Source: Cornus controversa (Eukaryota > Streptophyta > Magnoliopsida > Cornales > Cornaceae). Taken from it: 64,000 nucleotides of DNA. Positions 33,859 to 46,208 of the stretch are shown piece after piece. A model generated the notes under the pieces. It was not told where the DNA came from and did no database searches. It was given only the letters and a program-made list of their open reading frames with translations. The position numbers and the translations under genes were made by a program. The stretch is taken from NCBI GenBank assembly GCA_026545225.1, contig CM048845.1, positions 121,027,033-121,091,032 of the forward strand, in the 5' to 3' direction. Numbering within the stretch: position 1 is the stretch's first letter; every line of letters starts with the position of its first letter.

Positions 33859-35640
33859 CCTTAAATTTTGAAGTCCATAGACATGAATCAGAAAATAAAA
33901 ATAGTGACAACAAATTATAACCTGATATTCAGTGCTTATAAAACTTTCCTGAAGAGCAAACTTATGAAAAACAAAAACAAACATAAGACAGTAGAACTTA
34001 CAAATGGAACTTCTGAGGGACATATAATTCAGTAAAGCAATACATCAACCCTATTTATGTATTTTATTATTTGAAATCCGCACATATAATCCTCTCAAAT
34101 CAATCCATGCATGTTGTTAAAAGCTAAATTTAAATTAAAATATCTAAATTTGAACTCTACGTCTTAACTAATTGACCTAAATCCATTCCTTTGAAATCCG
34201 TCAATCCAAATGGAGCCTAAGAGAAGCCTCATCCGTGCTGAGATGCATCAGCCCTCCGACACTTTAAGAAAACATGTTGTTCAGATTTAAAAAGAGTTCT
34301 AGTATCATATTCATGGCCAGCAACAGTCAACCATAACATAGACAAAATGACAAATAATGAAACAGGAGAGTAGCATTAGTATAGCATTATGAAATAATTC
34401 TGTGGATGATATTTGTTGAATTTCATCTTCTAAGTAATGCAATTGTTAATATAGAAAATTAGATAAATTATATCACAATTTGATATTTTTCCCATTCATA
34501 AAATTATATATAAAGGTATTCATTTATGTACTCAAATAATTGCTTTGTCAATGTCAAAATTTTCCGATCATATCCATGTCTCATGACTATGAGCTGATAT
34601 TGTATTATCCTAAGCACAAAGAAACCGTAGAACCTATAACTTTAAAAGTAGGTGAAAGAAATGCTGTTTGACAAAACAAAAAATGTGTTCCCTGAAACAT
34701 ATTCTTGGAGTCCTTCCATGATTTTCTTAATGGCACTTTATAGTGTTCAATATAATAAGACTAGAACCTCCAGTAAAACTCAAATGCCCTTTGGGTTAAA
34801 TCTCATGGATTTTGTAACAACTAACAACACAGTAAACAGAAGCACTGAAATTTAGATATTGAAATGTTCAAAGTATACATGGCTATGTAAAGGCTTGCAA
34901 ATTGTTTAACATCATGCTTCTCCGGGTAGGCCTATCCCATTCTCGGACCTCATGTCCTCTCATAATTTAACAAACACATCTCAGTAATAGTTCGTGCATT
35001 ACTTAGAGGGTCACTTAAAAGTATTCAAAATGGTACCTTAAGATATTCCAAGTAGTCCCTAATTCCAATATACTTAAAACTTCATTATGCACTACAACAT
35101 AATAAGAACATCAAACTTAAGCTCTGAGTGGTTTTGTACTTTGTACTTCGTGATATTGTAGATTGTACCACAAGTTTCTCTAATACCTCCTTAATTTACT
35201 AGTCTTTCACTTGTTCTCTCAGTTTTTTCATTCTCTCTCTGTCTCTAAAAACCAAAAACAAACAAAGGTCAATCATGAAATTCTCAGAACATCCCCAGTG
35301 CACTAATTCACTACCTTCCAAGACAATAACATCAAATACCATATTGGATACAATTAGTAGGCAAACGCATACAAAGACCTCTCAATATCTTTAATTAAAT
35401 CGAACCCCAATACAGTTCCGTGGAGTATCTTTTACAAAACCCTTAAATAATATATATATATATATGTCTCTGTGTCTGTGTGTGTGAAATGCAACAGAGT
35501 ATGTTTGCGATTGAATGAAAACGTAAACGAAGAGAGAGTCGAAACCATTAAACTGAGAATGAGAGAGAGCTTGTGGTTGAGATCAGGTGGATGAAACTGC
35601 AACAGCAACAACAAATTTAGGGTTTCGTGATAGGGTATTG
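33859..35640 (-). promoter_or_regulatory. leader intron and probable 5' leader of the HMG-type gene
   Basis: The first coding exon opens after AAATTTAAG at 33859. Upstream on the minus strand, 35640-35430 begins with ACGAAACCCTAAATTTGTTG and is C/T-rich (CTCTCTCTCATTCTCAG), as in plant leaders. The about 1.5 kb between would be a 5' intron. TATATATA at 35450-35465 lies inside the leader and is not counted as a promoter. No transcript evidence is available. Confidence 0.45.
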
Positions 35641-35858
35641 AGGAGATAGAATTCGATGATCGATTGAATTTGAGGAACAGTCGCTGGCCGTTGATTTCGG
35701 AGAAGAAAGCGTTGAAGGCTTAAAGCAGCTTTGGCCAACACCATGGGTATGGCATGGGGTTTCGTCTTGATTGGGTGTTTCGCAGCTTTCCATGTTGAAT
35801 AGGGTTGTACCTTTGCTCCTTATATTTGTACTACTTAATTTGATTTTGGTGTTACAGT

Positions 35859-36446
35859 TAGGGTTGCACAAAGAACCGTAAGAACCGGAATCGGAACCGG
35901 AACCAGAACCGTATGGAACCGTACCTGAACCGAACCGAACCGTCGGTACAGTTCCGGTTCCGGTTCCATTTTTCAAGGAACCGTTGAACACGGTTCTGGT
36001 TCCAGGCCCAGCAGAACCGAACCGAACCGAACCGTAGGTGACTGTTCCAAGGAACCGGAACCGGAACCGGAACCGATCCGGAACCGTTAAATTTGTTATA
36101 TAATTATATTAGTTATTAGTCTTATTACTAATTTACTATTATAATATTATGATAATATTATACAAACACCAAACATATATGGTTAAACTACATTTATTAT
36201 CAATAATATTGTATTATATTATATAATGATTCAATATATTAGATTGTAAAATTGAAAAAAAATAAAAATAAAAATTCCGGAGAACCGCGGTTCGGAACCA
36301 AACCGAACCGTTGGCTACGGTTCGGTTCGGTTCGGTTCCACCTCCCAACGGTTCCGGTTCCGGTTCCCAAAAACAGGGAACCGTTGGGACGGTTCCGGTT
36401 CCGGTTCCTCCAGGAACCGTAGGGAACCGAACCGTGTGCAGGCCTA
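35859..36446. mobile_element. hAT-type non-autonomous element, 8-bp TSD
   Basis: 588 bp with ends TAGGGTTGCACA (left) and, reverse-complemented from the right, TAGGCCTGCACA. Identical GTTACAGT lies at 35851-35858 and 36447-36454; an 8-bp TSD is diagnostic of hAT. Both subterminal regions are packed with GGAACC/GGTTCC and GAACCG/CGGTTC motifs, the sort of clustered sites a hAT transposase binds. The centre is A+T-rich and non-coding. Its left edge is about 220 bp upstream of the HMG-type gene's presumed leader. Confidence 0.93.
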
Positions 36447-36493
36447 GTTACAGTAGTATGCGAAGCGATGAATCCCATCACATAATCTACTTG

Positions 36494-37130
36494 TTGGGGT
36501 GCAATTTGGGTTGGACAACCCGAATTCAACCCGAGCCCTACCCGATTTTTTACAAGCTTGGACAATTATTTTTACAATTAGGGTTGAGCTTGGGTTGAAA
36601 AATCTCAACCCGAACTTAATTAGGGTTGGGCTAGGATTAAAGTGCCAACAACCCGAGCCCAACCCGAACCCGAATTGTAATATTATTTTTATACATATTT
36701 TTTATTTTAAATATATTATATATAATATTCAAATTATGATAACCTTTTCCTTTTTAACTTTCTTTATTTAATTCTTAATTTATTGTATGTTAACACTTTG
36801 AATAATTAATTTCTTAAAAAATTGTTTGTAATTTTTTAGAAATTTGCATTAAATTCTTAATTTTTTGTGTGTTTAGGAGTAACCTAATGTGAAACTTATT
36901 AAAGATCACTTTAAACTTTCAATATGGAGATTGGTGATATAGATAACCCGACTTTCTAACCCGAAATCTCAACCCGAGTTATAAACCCGAGTTTAAGAAT
37001 TTAAAGATGGGTTGGGCTAGGATTGAGTAGTTAGGGTTGAAAGTAGGGTTAGGGTTGGGTTAGGGTTGAACATTTTATATGTACAGTTGAGCCCGAGTTG
37101 TACCTCTAACCCGCCCGAGTTGCAGTCCTA
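36494..37130. mobile_element. second hAT-type non-autonomous element, near-perfect 8-bp TSD
   Basis: 637 bp with ends TTGGGGTGCAA and, reverse-complemented from the right, TAGGACTGCAA (8 of 11 match). It is flanked by TCTACTTG (36486-36493) and TCTAGTTG (37131-37138). Subterminal AACCCGA/TCGGGTT and GGGTTGGGCT motifs are repeated near both ends. It lies only 39 bp from the first element's TSD and carries a different subterminal motif, so it is a separate family. Confidence 0.85.
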
Positions 37131-37221
37131 TCTAGTTGTGCTAATACCACTTTACTCACCTAAAATTATTTTTTAACCAATTATTCTCAGTTATTAGAAC
37201 GATTTCCTTTCTTATCTCTTT

Positions 37222-37224
<3 letters not shown>

Positions 37225-37260
<36 letters not shown>
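37225..37260. repeat. 36-base T homopolymer
   Basis: Thirty-six consecutive T residues followed by GGGTGAAGG. This could be the poly(A) tail (minus-strand sense) of a retroposed sequence, but no body is recognised. Confidence 0.95.
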
Positions 37261-37261
<1 letters not shown>

Positions 37262-37535
37262 GGTGAAGGAAAGATTTATTAGATAGTAATATCAGGTCTC
37301 AATCTGTGAAGATTGTCAATTCTAACGTGAAATCTAAATTCATAATTGATACCTTGACTTGATAATAATTCAGGGACTTCACCGTCTATGAACCAAAAAT
37401 AAAATAAAACATTGTTTCTTAATTCTTGATTTGGGTGCAACATGTAAGGACTGAGGACCCAGTGAACATTTATTTATTTTCAATATTTCTTTTGTATTTT
37501 GATTATATTTGTCTCATTCTCTCCCACAATATAAT

Positions 37536-37570
<35 letters not shown>

Positions 37571-38323
37571 GATAAGAAATGAAAGTTGAGTGTTAGAATT
37601 TTTTTTTTTTCAGACGTAACCATATGCCATATATGTCTTCTACAGAGAGAGGCCATTTGATTTGGGAAACATCTTGCAATCAAATATACCATGCTGTTGA
37701 CTTCCTGCTTGTCTACTTGATCAGATATTATAATGCAATTTAGTAGATTAGGAGGAACTTCAATTCTTCAGCATGTAGATATACCATTGGCCAATTTTTT
37801 GTTTCCAGTTGTTTTGCACATATTGCTAATCTGGTTCTCTTCAAATTCTCCGAAGCTTGTGTGGGCTCTGTTTGACTGCTCCTCCTCGTATATTTTCTCT
37901 CGCACCTTGATAAATTTTATTTATTACCATAGCATTTTGAAATAAGAACAAACCACATATCCAAGAAGAAAGGCATCAAGCATCAAAACTACCAGAAGAC
38001 AAAGAGGCACTAACCCAAAAGAGCCCTTAGCTTTAAAATTGTTACAGATCCACTGATAAATGTCATGATAATGTAATCAGCATATTCATTTTTTGTAGCT
38101 TCAAATCTGTCATGAACCAAGGGTAGTGCAAAGAGGCTGGAGCAGCAACATAAATTCATATTGCTTTGCTGGTGACAGTAACTACTTTAAAAGACCAAAT
38201 TTACAATCGGCCAAGTAATTTTAAATCCAACACAACAGGGTTAGAACAACAATTCCAATCCCAAGTCAATTCCCAAGATGAAATGCAATACGCCCACATC
38301 TATTACTACGACATTGCCACTCT
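37261..38323. other. 3' flank of the complete SINA-like gene
   Basis: A+T-rich with a TA/AG microsatellite at about 37536-37570. It should contain the 3' untranslated region of the minus-strand SINA-like gene at its right end. No gene was seen. Confidence 0.45.
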
Positions 38324-41137
38324 TTATATTTGTGTAGGCATCCGGATGCAAAGTTGCAACTTGAGCTGCCCACAGATGAAATCATTAGGTATCAGAAGAA
38401 ACCCCTTGTCAGGAAGATGTTCAAACCAGCTTGGCATGTTCTCTGCGAAAGAATGCAATCTCACTGAGCTGCCCTCATTTCTCGCCGTAAGATCATAACA
38501 AAACCTGCTCTTTAATGAGCGCGGCCCAATACAATTAACACATACCAAATTTCCAATAATTTCAATAACATTGTTGAGGATAAAAATTATGCCTTCATTC
38601 TGTTCTCGAAGAATAAGGTACTTTTGATCCACTTTTAATGAAACAGAGAAGGGGCAGTTGTAGAAGAAACACTTGGCTGAATTTGAATGTTTGGTGCCGA
38701 AGTGTAGGGATAACTCCTTAAAGGAGCCAACAAAGTCGCAGTCAGGAAGAGGGCATGAACAAGGTGCATGGATGCACGTCTCCTCGTGTTCATGTTTCTT
38801 ACTGTAACTCATTGTCTCTCCACAACCATACTTCACGTTTCGGCATGATATTTTGACAGATTCAAGAACTTTCTCAATGCCCCGGCAACGGTTATAACCA
38901 ATTGGCAAAGAGCAAGAGGGACACTTGTTCCCAAGCTTGATGCAGCAGGAGGAGCATGCTATATGTCCATTCTCACACTACGTTGTGATTCAGCAAAAAG
39001 AAACATATCAGATTTTTATTCTTTTATATGCCTTGTAATTTAAGCATTATAAGTGTAACTAGCTGGGAATAACAGTTACAATTTCAGCTGGATACTTAGA
39101 TTCAAGAAAGAACCATAACTTTAGGCACCCAATGTATCTCAAATAGCAGATAAAACATAAAGTTTCAGAGACCACCAACATGGTAAACCCTTACATGGGA
39201 ACAGCAGATCATATTTATCATGTCAAATTGAATATCTTGCTCACTAAGGACTGTTTCCCTAGTTAAAAATAGAAGAATAGTTTTTTAATCAAAAAAATAT
39301 ATTTCAGATTGGTCTGGTGCGTTTCTCTCTCTCTCTCTCTCTCTCTCTCCAGAAAGAATCTGAAATGTTTAAAGGTCTTCTGTGCACACGTCCAAACCAT
39401 TTTAACCAGTTTTCTCTCATTTTATCTTGACCCTGAAGAACTAGATATTGAAACTAATTGTCAAAGCACAGTTTATGGATCTCACCCACTGAGAGACACT
39501 AGAGTCGACCAAATTGTATGCGAGTGAATTGGAAACCTGGATACAACATGTAATAATCCCCATACCAAACAGTTCAGAGCATCCAAATCCAACAGAATAG
39601 TAGCATACTAGTCACAGGAACAATTTTGTCCTAGGTCCCACAACCTGGTTGGAACAATTACCACTAATCCATGATTCTTTCATTGTTTGATCTAAATCAC
39701 ATAAAAAACTGCATCCAAGATTAAAAAAACTAAGCAGTACAGACTGCAGAGTCATATTTAGAGAAAGAAAGGGATATCACATCCACAACAAAAGTTGTGT
39801 CATGAGTCATGACAATGTACAAGCCAACAGCGATGGATGTAACATCCAATATTTCCACAAATGCAGGGGAGCAGGACAATCGGTGAGCAAAGACTGCTCT
39901 CTTAGTTTTGAACTACCCTCGTGAAATTCATTTTTCACATAAATCAAGTGAAGGCAAAGTTTTTAATGGACTAGAGAATAAAAGAAACAAACAAAAAAAA
40001 GTGCTTCCTATTAGAAATTGTTGAAGAAAATCTGACTCCAAGGATGCCATGAAATCATATATATATATATTGATTAGTCAAGGATGCCATGAAATCATGA
40101 AAAGGAGAATAAAGCAAATAAAACGACAGGAAAAGAGACTTCCAAGGATGCATGCTTCAATGTGAACAGTTTTTAACTTTCTACATTTTAAGAAAGTTCT
40201 TAGGGATTTAGAAAGAGGAGCCGGGAAAAAAAATTGGAAGCGAACATAGAGGAATCAGTGATGGTTAATCCCTTTGAGTGATGCACTAGACATACATCCA
40301 ATTAACAAAAAGCATTTATTATATTAAACTCTTCACCAGCAATAGCCTCAATTGTGTCATGTTCTATATCAGGGAGCCTATAGAGTTCCCCGTTGAGCTA
40401 GAAGATGCTTGTATGATGTATTTTATACCCTTGCTGTTGGAGCTATTTAACTTTAGTATCATTCTGATAAGAAGGATATGACATTCAGCAAGACAAGAAG
40501 CCGAAAAATAGAAGAGTAATAATGGTGCAGTAATCAAAATTCATATAGTAGTAATAATACGAGAAAAATTTGCTGTAAAAAAAAATCAGAAACATAAAAT
40601 ACAGACATTAAGGGTATTTGGCAACAATTTTTATTTTGCATTTTCGATTTCATATGAAGCAGAAACAGTAATATATATGTATATGTATATTTGTGGTGTG
40701 ATTTATTCCACAACAAAAACATATTTTTTAAAATAGGATTTACATGTATTGGTTTTTTTTTTTTAAAATCTCATTACAATTGTTTGGCTACAAATGCAAA
40801 AACAAGTGAAAATGACCTTTCTCTTTCTTTCTTTCTTTCTCACTTTTTTTTTTTTTGCTTTCAGATTTGGGTCTTTTTTTGAAACATTTTCAGAATTATG
40901 CAAAACGTAACAAACATTATCAAATGTGTTTTCGTCACTTATTTATCTTTTTCACCAATTTGCTAACAAAAACACAAAACTATTGCCAAACAAACCCCAA
41001 GTGTACAACATTCAAGTAATAAATTTTAAACATAGAGAATAAAAAGAAGAATAAGAAGAGAGAAAAGAAGGTTACTGCACATATATCGTACATGAGTGCA
41101 TGAGGAAGAAAAATTTTAAGAAGAAAAAAAAAAAGAA

Positions 41138-41196
<59 letters not shown>

Positions 41197-44100
41197 ACTT
41201 TGAAGATGAAAAAATTAGGGTCTGATTGAAAAAAGGGAATGCAAATTTTTTTTGAAGAGAATCAAAAAAAAAAAAAATTGAAGAAGAAGAGGAAGAATGA
41301 AAAATAAGAAAGAAATAGAGAGATTTTTAAAAAAGAATAATTTTAAGGGGGCCATTTGTAAATTTTTATAAGTTATATACATATATGTAAAAAAAAATTA
41401 ATGGAGCCAACATGGGCCGGGAAGCACCGTCCTTAGTTATGTGCAACAGCATATCCATAGAAAGGAAGGATCTTAGTTTAGAAGGCCAAGACAGATGGCC
41501 AGAATTGTATTATTACAAAATAAAAAAGCTACTTTTCTGCATGCAATATCTTAGATCAGGCATACATTCACACCAATTTAAGTAAGATGATAAAGATGGG
41601 AAAATTATTTAATTCCCTGTATGGAACCAACATTGAAGTCTTGGGAACTTTTTTAGTCCATTGCAAGATGACTAAGAACCACTTCACCAAGATATTGTAA
41701 TCCATTCAAGTGTATCTAGACCTTAAGGACAACAACCCTTAAACATAAATGGGTATTACCCAGTGTGGTCCCCAGATTTTCAACTAATCGAGGGCACTGG
41801 GAGGGGTATTTGCATAAATTGGCTGCTCTCAGGATTCAAACTAGCATTCTCACAATTTATAGTCTAGGTTGCCCCTACAAAGACACAAGTGTGCAAGAAC
41901 AATTTGTGACATTTATAAATGACAATTCAAAGTAAGATTACATCTATTCAAGGAAAAATAAACAGCATGTGCTACTCCTACTCTTAACGTATCCCACCCA
42001 CTTCTTCATGTTGTATGTATAGTCTAGCTTGAAGATATCTCAATCCAAGGCATCCAAAACATAGAATCATTTTTTACTTTTGATCTCCACAAATGGGTAC
42101 CACATAGAGAAGTGGAACCATTCAACAACCCTCCCCCTCCCCCTCCCCCTCCAACCTTTCCATATGTAGGCACACAGAAAGAAACTTTCCAGCTCAAGAA
42201 AACAAGATATGTTTGCAAAATAAAATCAATAATCTCCCCATGCCAAACAAAGCACCAAATAGAAAAAAGCATAACAATACAGGTAAAGAGAGTCAGCAAT
42301 ACTGTTGGCTATGCATTACCTCCGTCACTAACTTCCATGCCAAACAAAGCACCAAACAGAAAATGCATAACAATAAACAAGAGGCCTCCAACACCGCAAC
42401 CTCCATATAATCAATTTACCACTGTATTTTTCTTTTCTTTTTTTCTTTTTTCCAATTTTTCTTTGGGTAAGTTCACATTTACCGCCACACTATCGTAATT
42501 CCTTCAACTCTAAATAGTTCTTACGCAAGTTAATTACACATCACATCAAAGACTCATCATACACAGACATTTTTCATCACCCCTCCACATATTTGCACAA
42601 ACTAAAACATCAGAGAGCTCTCACTCTTGTCTAGCCAAACACCACTACATTGAAAAAATAATTATAAAATATATACACTAATTTACAAAAGCCACACGGA
42701 CATACAAACAATTAAACTAACACAAATCATATGCCACACTCATCCAAAAAAACATCAACCATTAGGACATTGTATCATATTACACTACTATCAATTTTTT
42801 TATTTTTTATTAACATTCTTAGCATAATAGAAAGTATTTGAAATTATCTCAATAACCAATGTTAACACAAGTAAGGTTTGTGTCTTTGGTGGTCCTTGTG
42901 AAAGGAAAGGAATAGGAGATCCTTTGAAGGAGAGGAAAATCCCGTTAGCATGTTTAAGTTCTCTATGCTTAATACTTTATTCTTTTGGCTTTAGGGAGAT
43001 ATTGTAAATCTATAGGGGAGAGAGTGGATTTTTTAGATACTCGGAGAGTCTAAGGGCCCTATTTGGCCCTTTGTATCTTGCGGGATGCATTCCCCTTTTG
43101 AGCGCTGTTTAAAAAAAAATGGTAATTTTTGTTAGTGTCTCAAAGCAAAGTTAAATTCAAGTATTTACTTTTTTCAAACCAAATAAATTGGATAAATTCA
43201 TAACTCTTGTTATTAAGTAAAAGAACCTAATGAACAAAAAAAAGTGTGACATTATATATATTTTTAAATAATCCACATAAAAAATGGTGAGAGTATAAAT
43301 TCATTCAAAAAAAAAAAGAAGAAGAAGAAGCAGCAGCAGGGAGGCTTCCCCAAACAGGGTCTTAGCCGACCACCTAAGGGTTGGGCCGGCCCTGCAATAC
43401 AAGCAAAGACGGTCAGCATTACCGTTGGCCATGCATAATCTCCATCAGTAACTTCGAAAGAAAAAAGGCTGATGTCATCGTTTTGAAAACAAAAAATGTC
43501 AATGGAGTGAGAGACTATCTGTTATACGGTTATACCATATTATAAACCAAATGAAATAATGATATTAATACTTATTGAGAATAGGAATAATGATGACAAT
43601 AATTTCACTAATCTAATTTCCCCAAATCACCTTCAGAATAAAAAATTAAAAAAGAAAGAAAAGAAAAGAAGGGACATAAACTAAATAACCCAATTGTGCC
43701 ACATCACCATGTAGAGAGAAAGAGAGAGTTTGTTTCTCAGTCACCAATATCGACATGCGCCATCCCAACACCTCCTCTTAATGCCATCATCACCATCTTT
43801 GATCGAAACCAAAAGCCTCCACTTAACCCACTTTGTCTACCACCTAAATCATCACCCACTCAAGGAACCACCTCTACCATCAATATCAACAATGACCAAA
43901 ATATCCACCTAAACGTCCCGCTACAATCTACAATCAAACCTTTGAACACAATACCACTGTTTTCCCCACCACTTCCAATTCATCGCCAATTGCAGTAAAA
44001 ACAAATCTACCTCCATTTCTCTCTCTCTCTCTCTCTCTCTCTCTGAACTTTCTCAGTCTAATTCAAAGCACCAGTGTTCTCAATGCTGTTTAGCTCTTTG

Positions 44101-45630
44101 CTCATTCAATGACTAAGAACTTACTTAACAATATGTGGGTATACCAAATTCAATGCAAAATAGAGAGGCTCGTTCAAACACCAACTCAATCACAATATCT
44201 AACTAAATTTTGCTACTTATGCAATAGTCTGTCTTGGTAAAGGGAGAAATTCCCAGGTAAGATGGAAACTTGTAGGTATTAAAGCTTGTGATTGTCCGTC
44301 TGGAATTTTGAAGAGTGAACTTTTCAGTTCATACTTCATACTGAACATATAAGGAATAAAGCCAACTAACAGGTGTGAACCAGACCAAAAAAAATTATAA
44401 TACTAAGAAACAATAACAAGAAGAACCAAACTCTAATCTTTTAATCATCATCATTATAACAATACACCAATTATGCCTCCAATTGCAAGGATTACCTGCA
44501 AGATTATTTTGTTTCTCAATAATATCCAAAGAGTGTAATCACGTATTCTCCCTCTCCATTTTAAAATATAAAGAGTGCAAAAAGGTATAGATCTCATTTG
44601 AAAGCTTGAAGAGGGCAGTAAAGGATTGTGTAGTGATGCAAATGGATTTTGTGGGATTCCATTTGAGGGAAGGAAGAGAACAATAGAGTTAGACAGAGAA
44701 GATTGTGCAAGGTTTCAGCCTTTCAGGCAGGTGGTATGGAATAATTTCAGCAGGAATCAAAGATGGTGGCTAAAACCCACCAATTATTTTGCCAGCCAGC
44801 GCCCGGCCTCTCTATATCTACTTAATTTAGGGCCTTATTGCAACAGATCTGAAAGTTTATCATTCGTCCGGTCGATCAAAATTCTATAGATTTTAGAGTG
44901 AATTTTTAAGTGATTCACACTATATCTTCCTTACTTTTCGTTTCCATATTATAACTCATGCCCATCTTTGCTGGTTTTGAATACACTAAAACCCACACAA
45001 TTAGAACACCTGCCAATGAACCTATAACAGAGAGAACACTACAGTAACACAGCGTAAGACAAAATTCCAGAACTATGTGATCACACATATATGATATAAA
45101 TACACCCAATCAGGATATCAGAGAGAGATTGGAAGAAAATAAATATGGTACCAGAAAGACAAGAATATTGAAAGAAAACGTACCTGAAAGACAGGAATGC
45201 TCAAGGGTTCAAAGCAAATGGGGCAATCCAACACATCTGGGTCGGTTAGGGTAACGGAAATGGAGCCATCTCGGTTGGGTTCCAAAGAAGCACGATTCTT
45301 GCGGTTGGCACCACCGATCGATTCCAATGATACCCCATATGTTGTGTTTTCATCTTCGTTCTGACTCTCCTCCTCTTCTTCTTCTTCCTCTTCTTCTTCG
45401 CCTTCAGATTCAACTTCTTCCTCATCATATTCATCGTTTTCTTCTTCTTCTTCTTCACATTCTTCTTCTTCTTCTTCAGCTACTTCTTCATGTTCTTCTT
45501 CTTGTTCCTCTTGTTCTGGTCTTTGAGTGCAGGTAGTCCTCTGTTTCTTGGGCGTTGGTCTGCTAGGTCCTTCGTCATCGTATAATTCATATCCTTCGCT
45601 TTCATCTACTGACATCGAAAATTTCACCAT
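38324..45630 (-). CDS. SINA-like E3 ubiquitin-protein ligase (RING + SIAH-type zinc finger), complete
   Basis: Two minus-strand exons, 45630-45184 (149 codons) and 38977-38324 (217 codons plus stop), separated by a 6206 bp intron; together 366 residues, the usual length of plant SINA-like proteins. The N-terminus MVKFSMSVDESEGYELYDD is followed by a very acidic low-complexity region (residues about 40-88, mostly Glu). The RING spans the splice: DCPICFEPLSIPVFQ in exon 1 and CENGHIACSSCCIKLGNKCP in exon 2 give C3HC4 ligands. The SIAH zinc finger follows (CRNVKYGC, HEETCIHAPCSCP, CDFVG, LSLHFGTKH) and then the substrate-binding domain to PTQI. It should transfer ubiquitin from an E2 to target proteins for proteasomal turnover; targets are unknown. 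Upstream, a 204 bp duplication has copied its start codon (see 45622-46029). The paralogue at 22.4-23.0 kb lacks the RING. Confidence 0.93.
41144..41188. repeat. (AT)n microsatellite
   Basis: About 22 AT dinucleotides followed by GAGAGAG, within a purine-rich to A+T-rich block of the SINA-like intron. Confidence 0.95.
42227..43455. repeat. dispersed three-copy repeat within the SINA-like intron
   Basis: ATGCCAAACAAAGCACCAAA occurs at about 42240 and 42337, about 97 bp apart. The intervening segment (ACAATACAGGTAAAGAGAGT, then CTGTTGGCTATGCATTACCT) recurs in diverged form at about 43396-43455 (CAATACAAGCAAAGACGGTC, then CCGTTGGCCATGCATAATCT). Confidence 0.7.
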
Positions 45631-46029
45631 CTCTCTCCCTCTCTCTCTATCTGTAGACTATTGTGAAATCAGGGGAAACTGCCACTTTTTCAATAGTTAT
45701 ACAATACTATACCTATTATATATTTTTCTCGATAAATATTTAAAATATAATATCAAACAACAATTCTATCCTACAAAGCATACAAGACAATTTACTGTCT
45801 TAACATTTACCGAATATATATTTACTTTCACCATCTCTCTCCCTCTCTCTCTATCTGTAGACTATTGTGAAATCAGGGGAAACTGCCACTTTTTCAATAG
45901 TTATACAATACTATACCTATTATATATTTTTCTAGATAAATATTTAAAATATAATATTAAACAACAATTCTATCCTACAAAGCATACAAGACAATTTACT
46001 GTCTTAACATTTACCGAATATATATTTAC
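45622..46029. repeat. 204 bp tandem duplication at the SINA-like start
   Basis: Units 45622-45825 and 45826-46029 are nearly identical (I see only two or three substitutions, for example CTCGATAA versus CTAGATAA). Each begins, on the plus strand, TTTCACCATCTCTCTCCCTC and includes ATCAGGGGAAACTGCCACTT. The CAT within the first block is the complement of the SINA-like start codon, so the duplication unit starts inside codon 4 and includes the leader. Confidence 0.95.
45766..45834 (-). CDS. upstream ORF created by the duplication
   Basis: The copied start context on the minus strand reads ATGGTGAAA, the same first three codons as the SINA-like protein (Met-Val-Lys), then diverges into the repeat and stops after 22 codons (TAG at 45766-45768). 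If transcription begins upstream of 45834 this is a translated leader ORF with the gene's own native start context, ending 136 bases before the true ATG. If transcription starts downstream it is inert. Confidence 0.55.
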   Translation of the reverse strand: MVKVNIYSVNVKTVNCLVCFVG

Positions 46030-46071
46030 TGTCTTAATATTTTCCAATATATATATATATACACACATATA

Positions 46072-46208
46072 GAAGACAATTAAAAAAAAAATCCTAGAAT
46101 TGACTCAAAATTTCAATAATGCGAGAGAATAACTCAAGGGCTCTCGCATTATTGAAATTTTGAGCCAATTCTAAGATTTTTTTTTTTTTTTTTTTTGTTA
46201 ATTGTCTT
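46072..46208. repeat. near-perfect fold-back (hairpin) sequence
   Basis: A 36-base arm ending TTTCAATAATGCGAGAG at 46127 pairs with 46141-46176 (starting CTCTCGCATTATTGAAATTT) at 34 of 36 positions around a 13-base loop. A/T tracts and GAAGACAATT / AATTGTCTTT extend the pairing on both sides. It looks like a fold-back MITE or a young hairpin locus. It lies 440 bp upstream of the SINA-like start. Confidence 0.9.

Larger units (their letters stand above)
38978..45183. other. 6.2 kb intron of the SINA-like gene
   Basis: Contents by position: (CT)n at about 39327-39349; short direct repeat AGGATGCCATGAAATCAT at 40041 and 40081; A+T-rich block with (AT)n at 41144-41188; C-rich (CCCCCT)n at about 42130-42153; CAAACAAAGCACCAAA repeats near 42244 and 42340; related block near 43400-43455; GAA/GCA triplet run at 43311-43340; (CT)n at 44019-44044. 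Plus-strand frames at 43696-43998 and 44626-44889 match no family and are not called genes. Confidence 0.55.

Noticed and set aside
35617-36565. Gly/Ser/Thr-rich frames on both strands (GTGTGTVP-like)
   Set aside because: They are translations of GGTTCC/GGAACC repeats of the hAT element at 35859-36446.
42112-42498. Open frame starting with a proline run
   Set aside because: The prolines come from a (CCCCCT)n microsatellite; the rest has no domain and lies within the SINA-like intron.
43696-43998. 100-codon Pro/Ser/Thr-rich frame
   Set aside because: No splice context, no family resemblance, low-complexity C-rich composition; within an intron.
44626-44889. 87-codon plus-strand frame inside the SINA-like intron
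   Set aside because: Looks somewhat protein-like, but no homologue is recalled and the composition resembles repeat DNA; not enough support.
45246-45536. Poly-Lys and poly-Leu frames on the two strands
   Set aside because: Other-frame readings of the GAA/GAG-rich acidic region in the first exon of the SINA-like gene.
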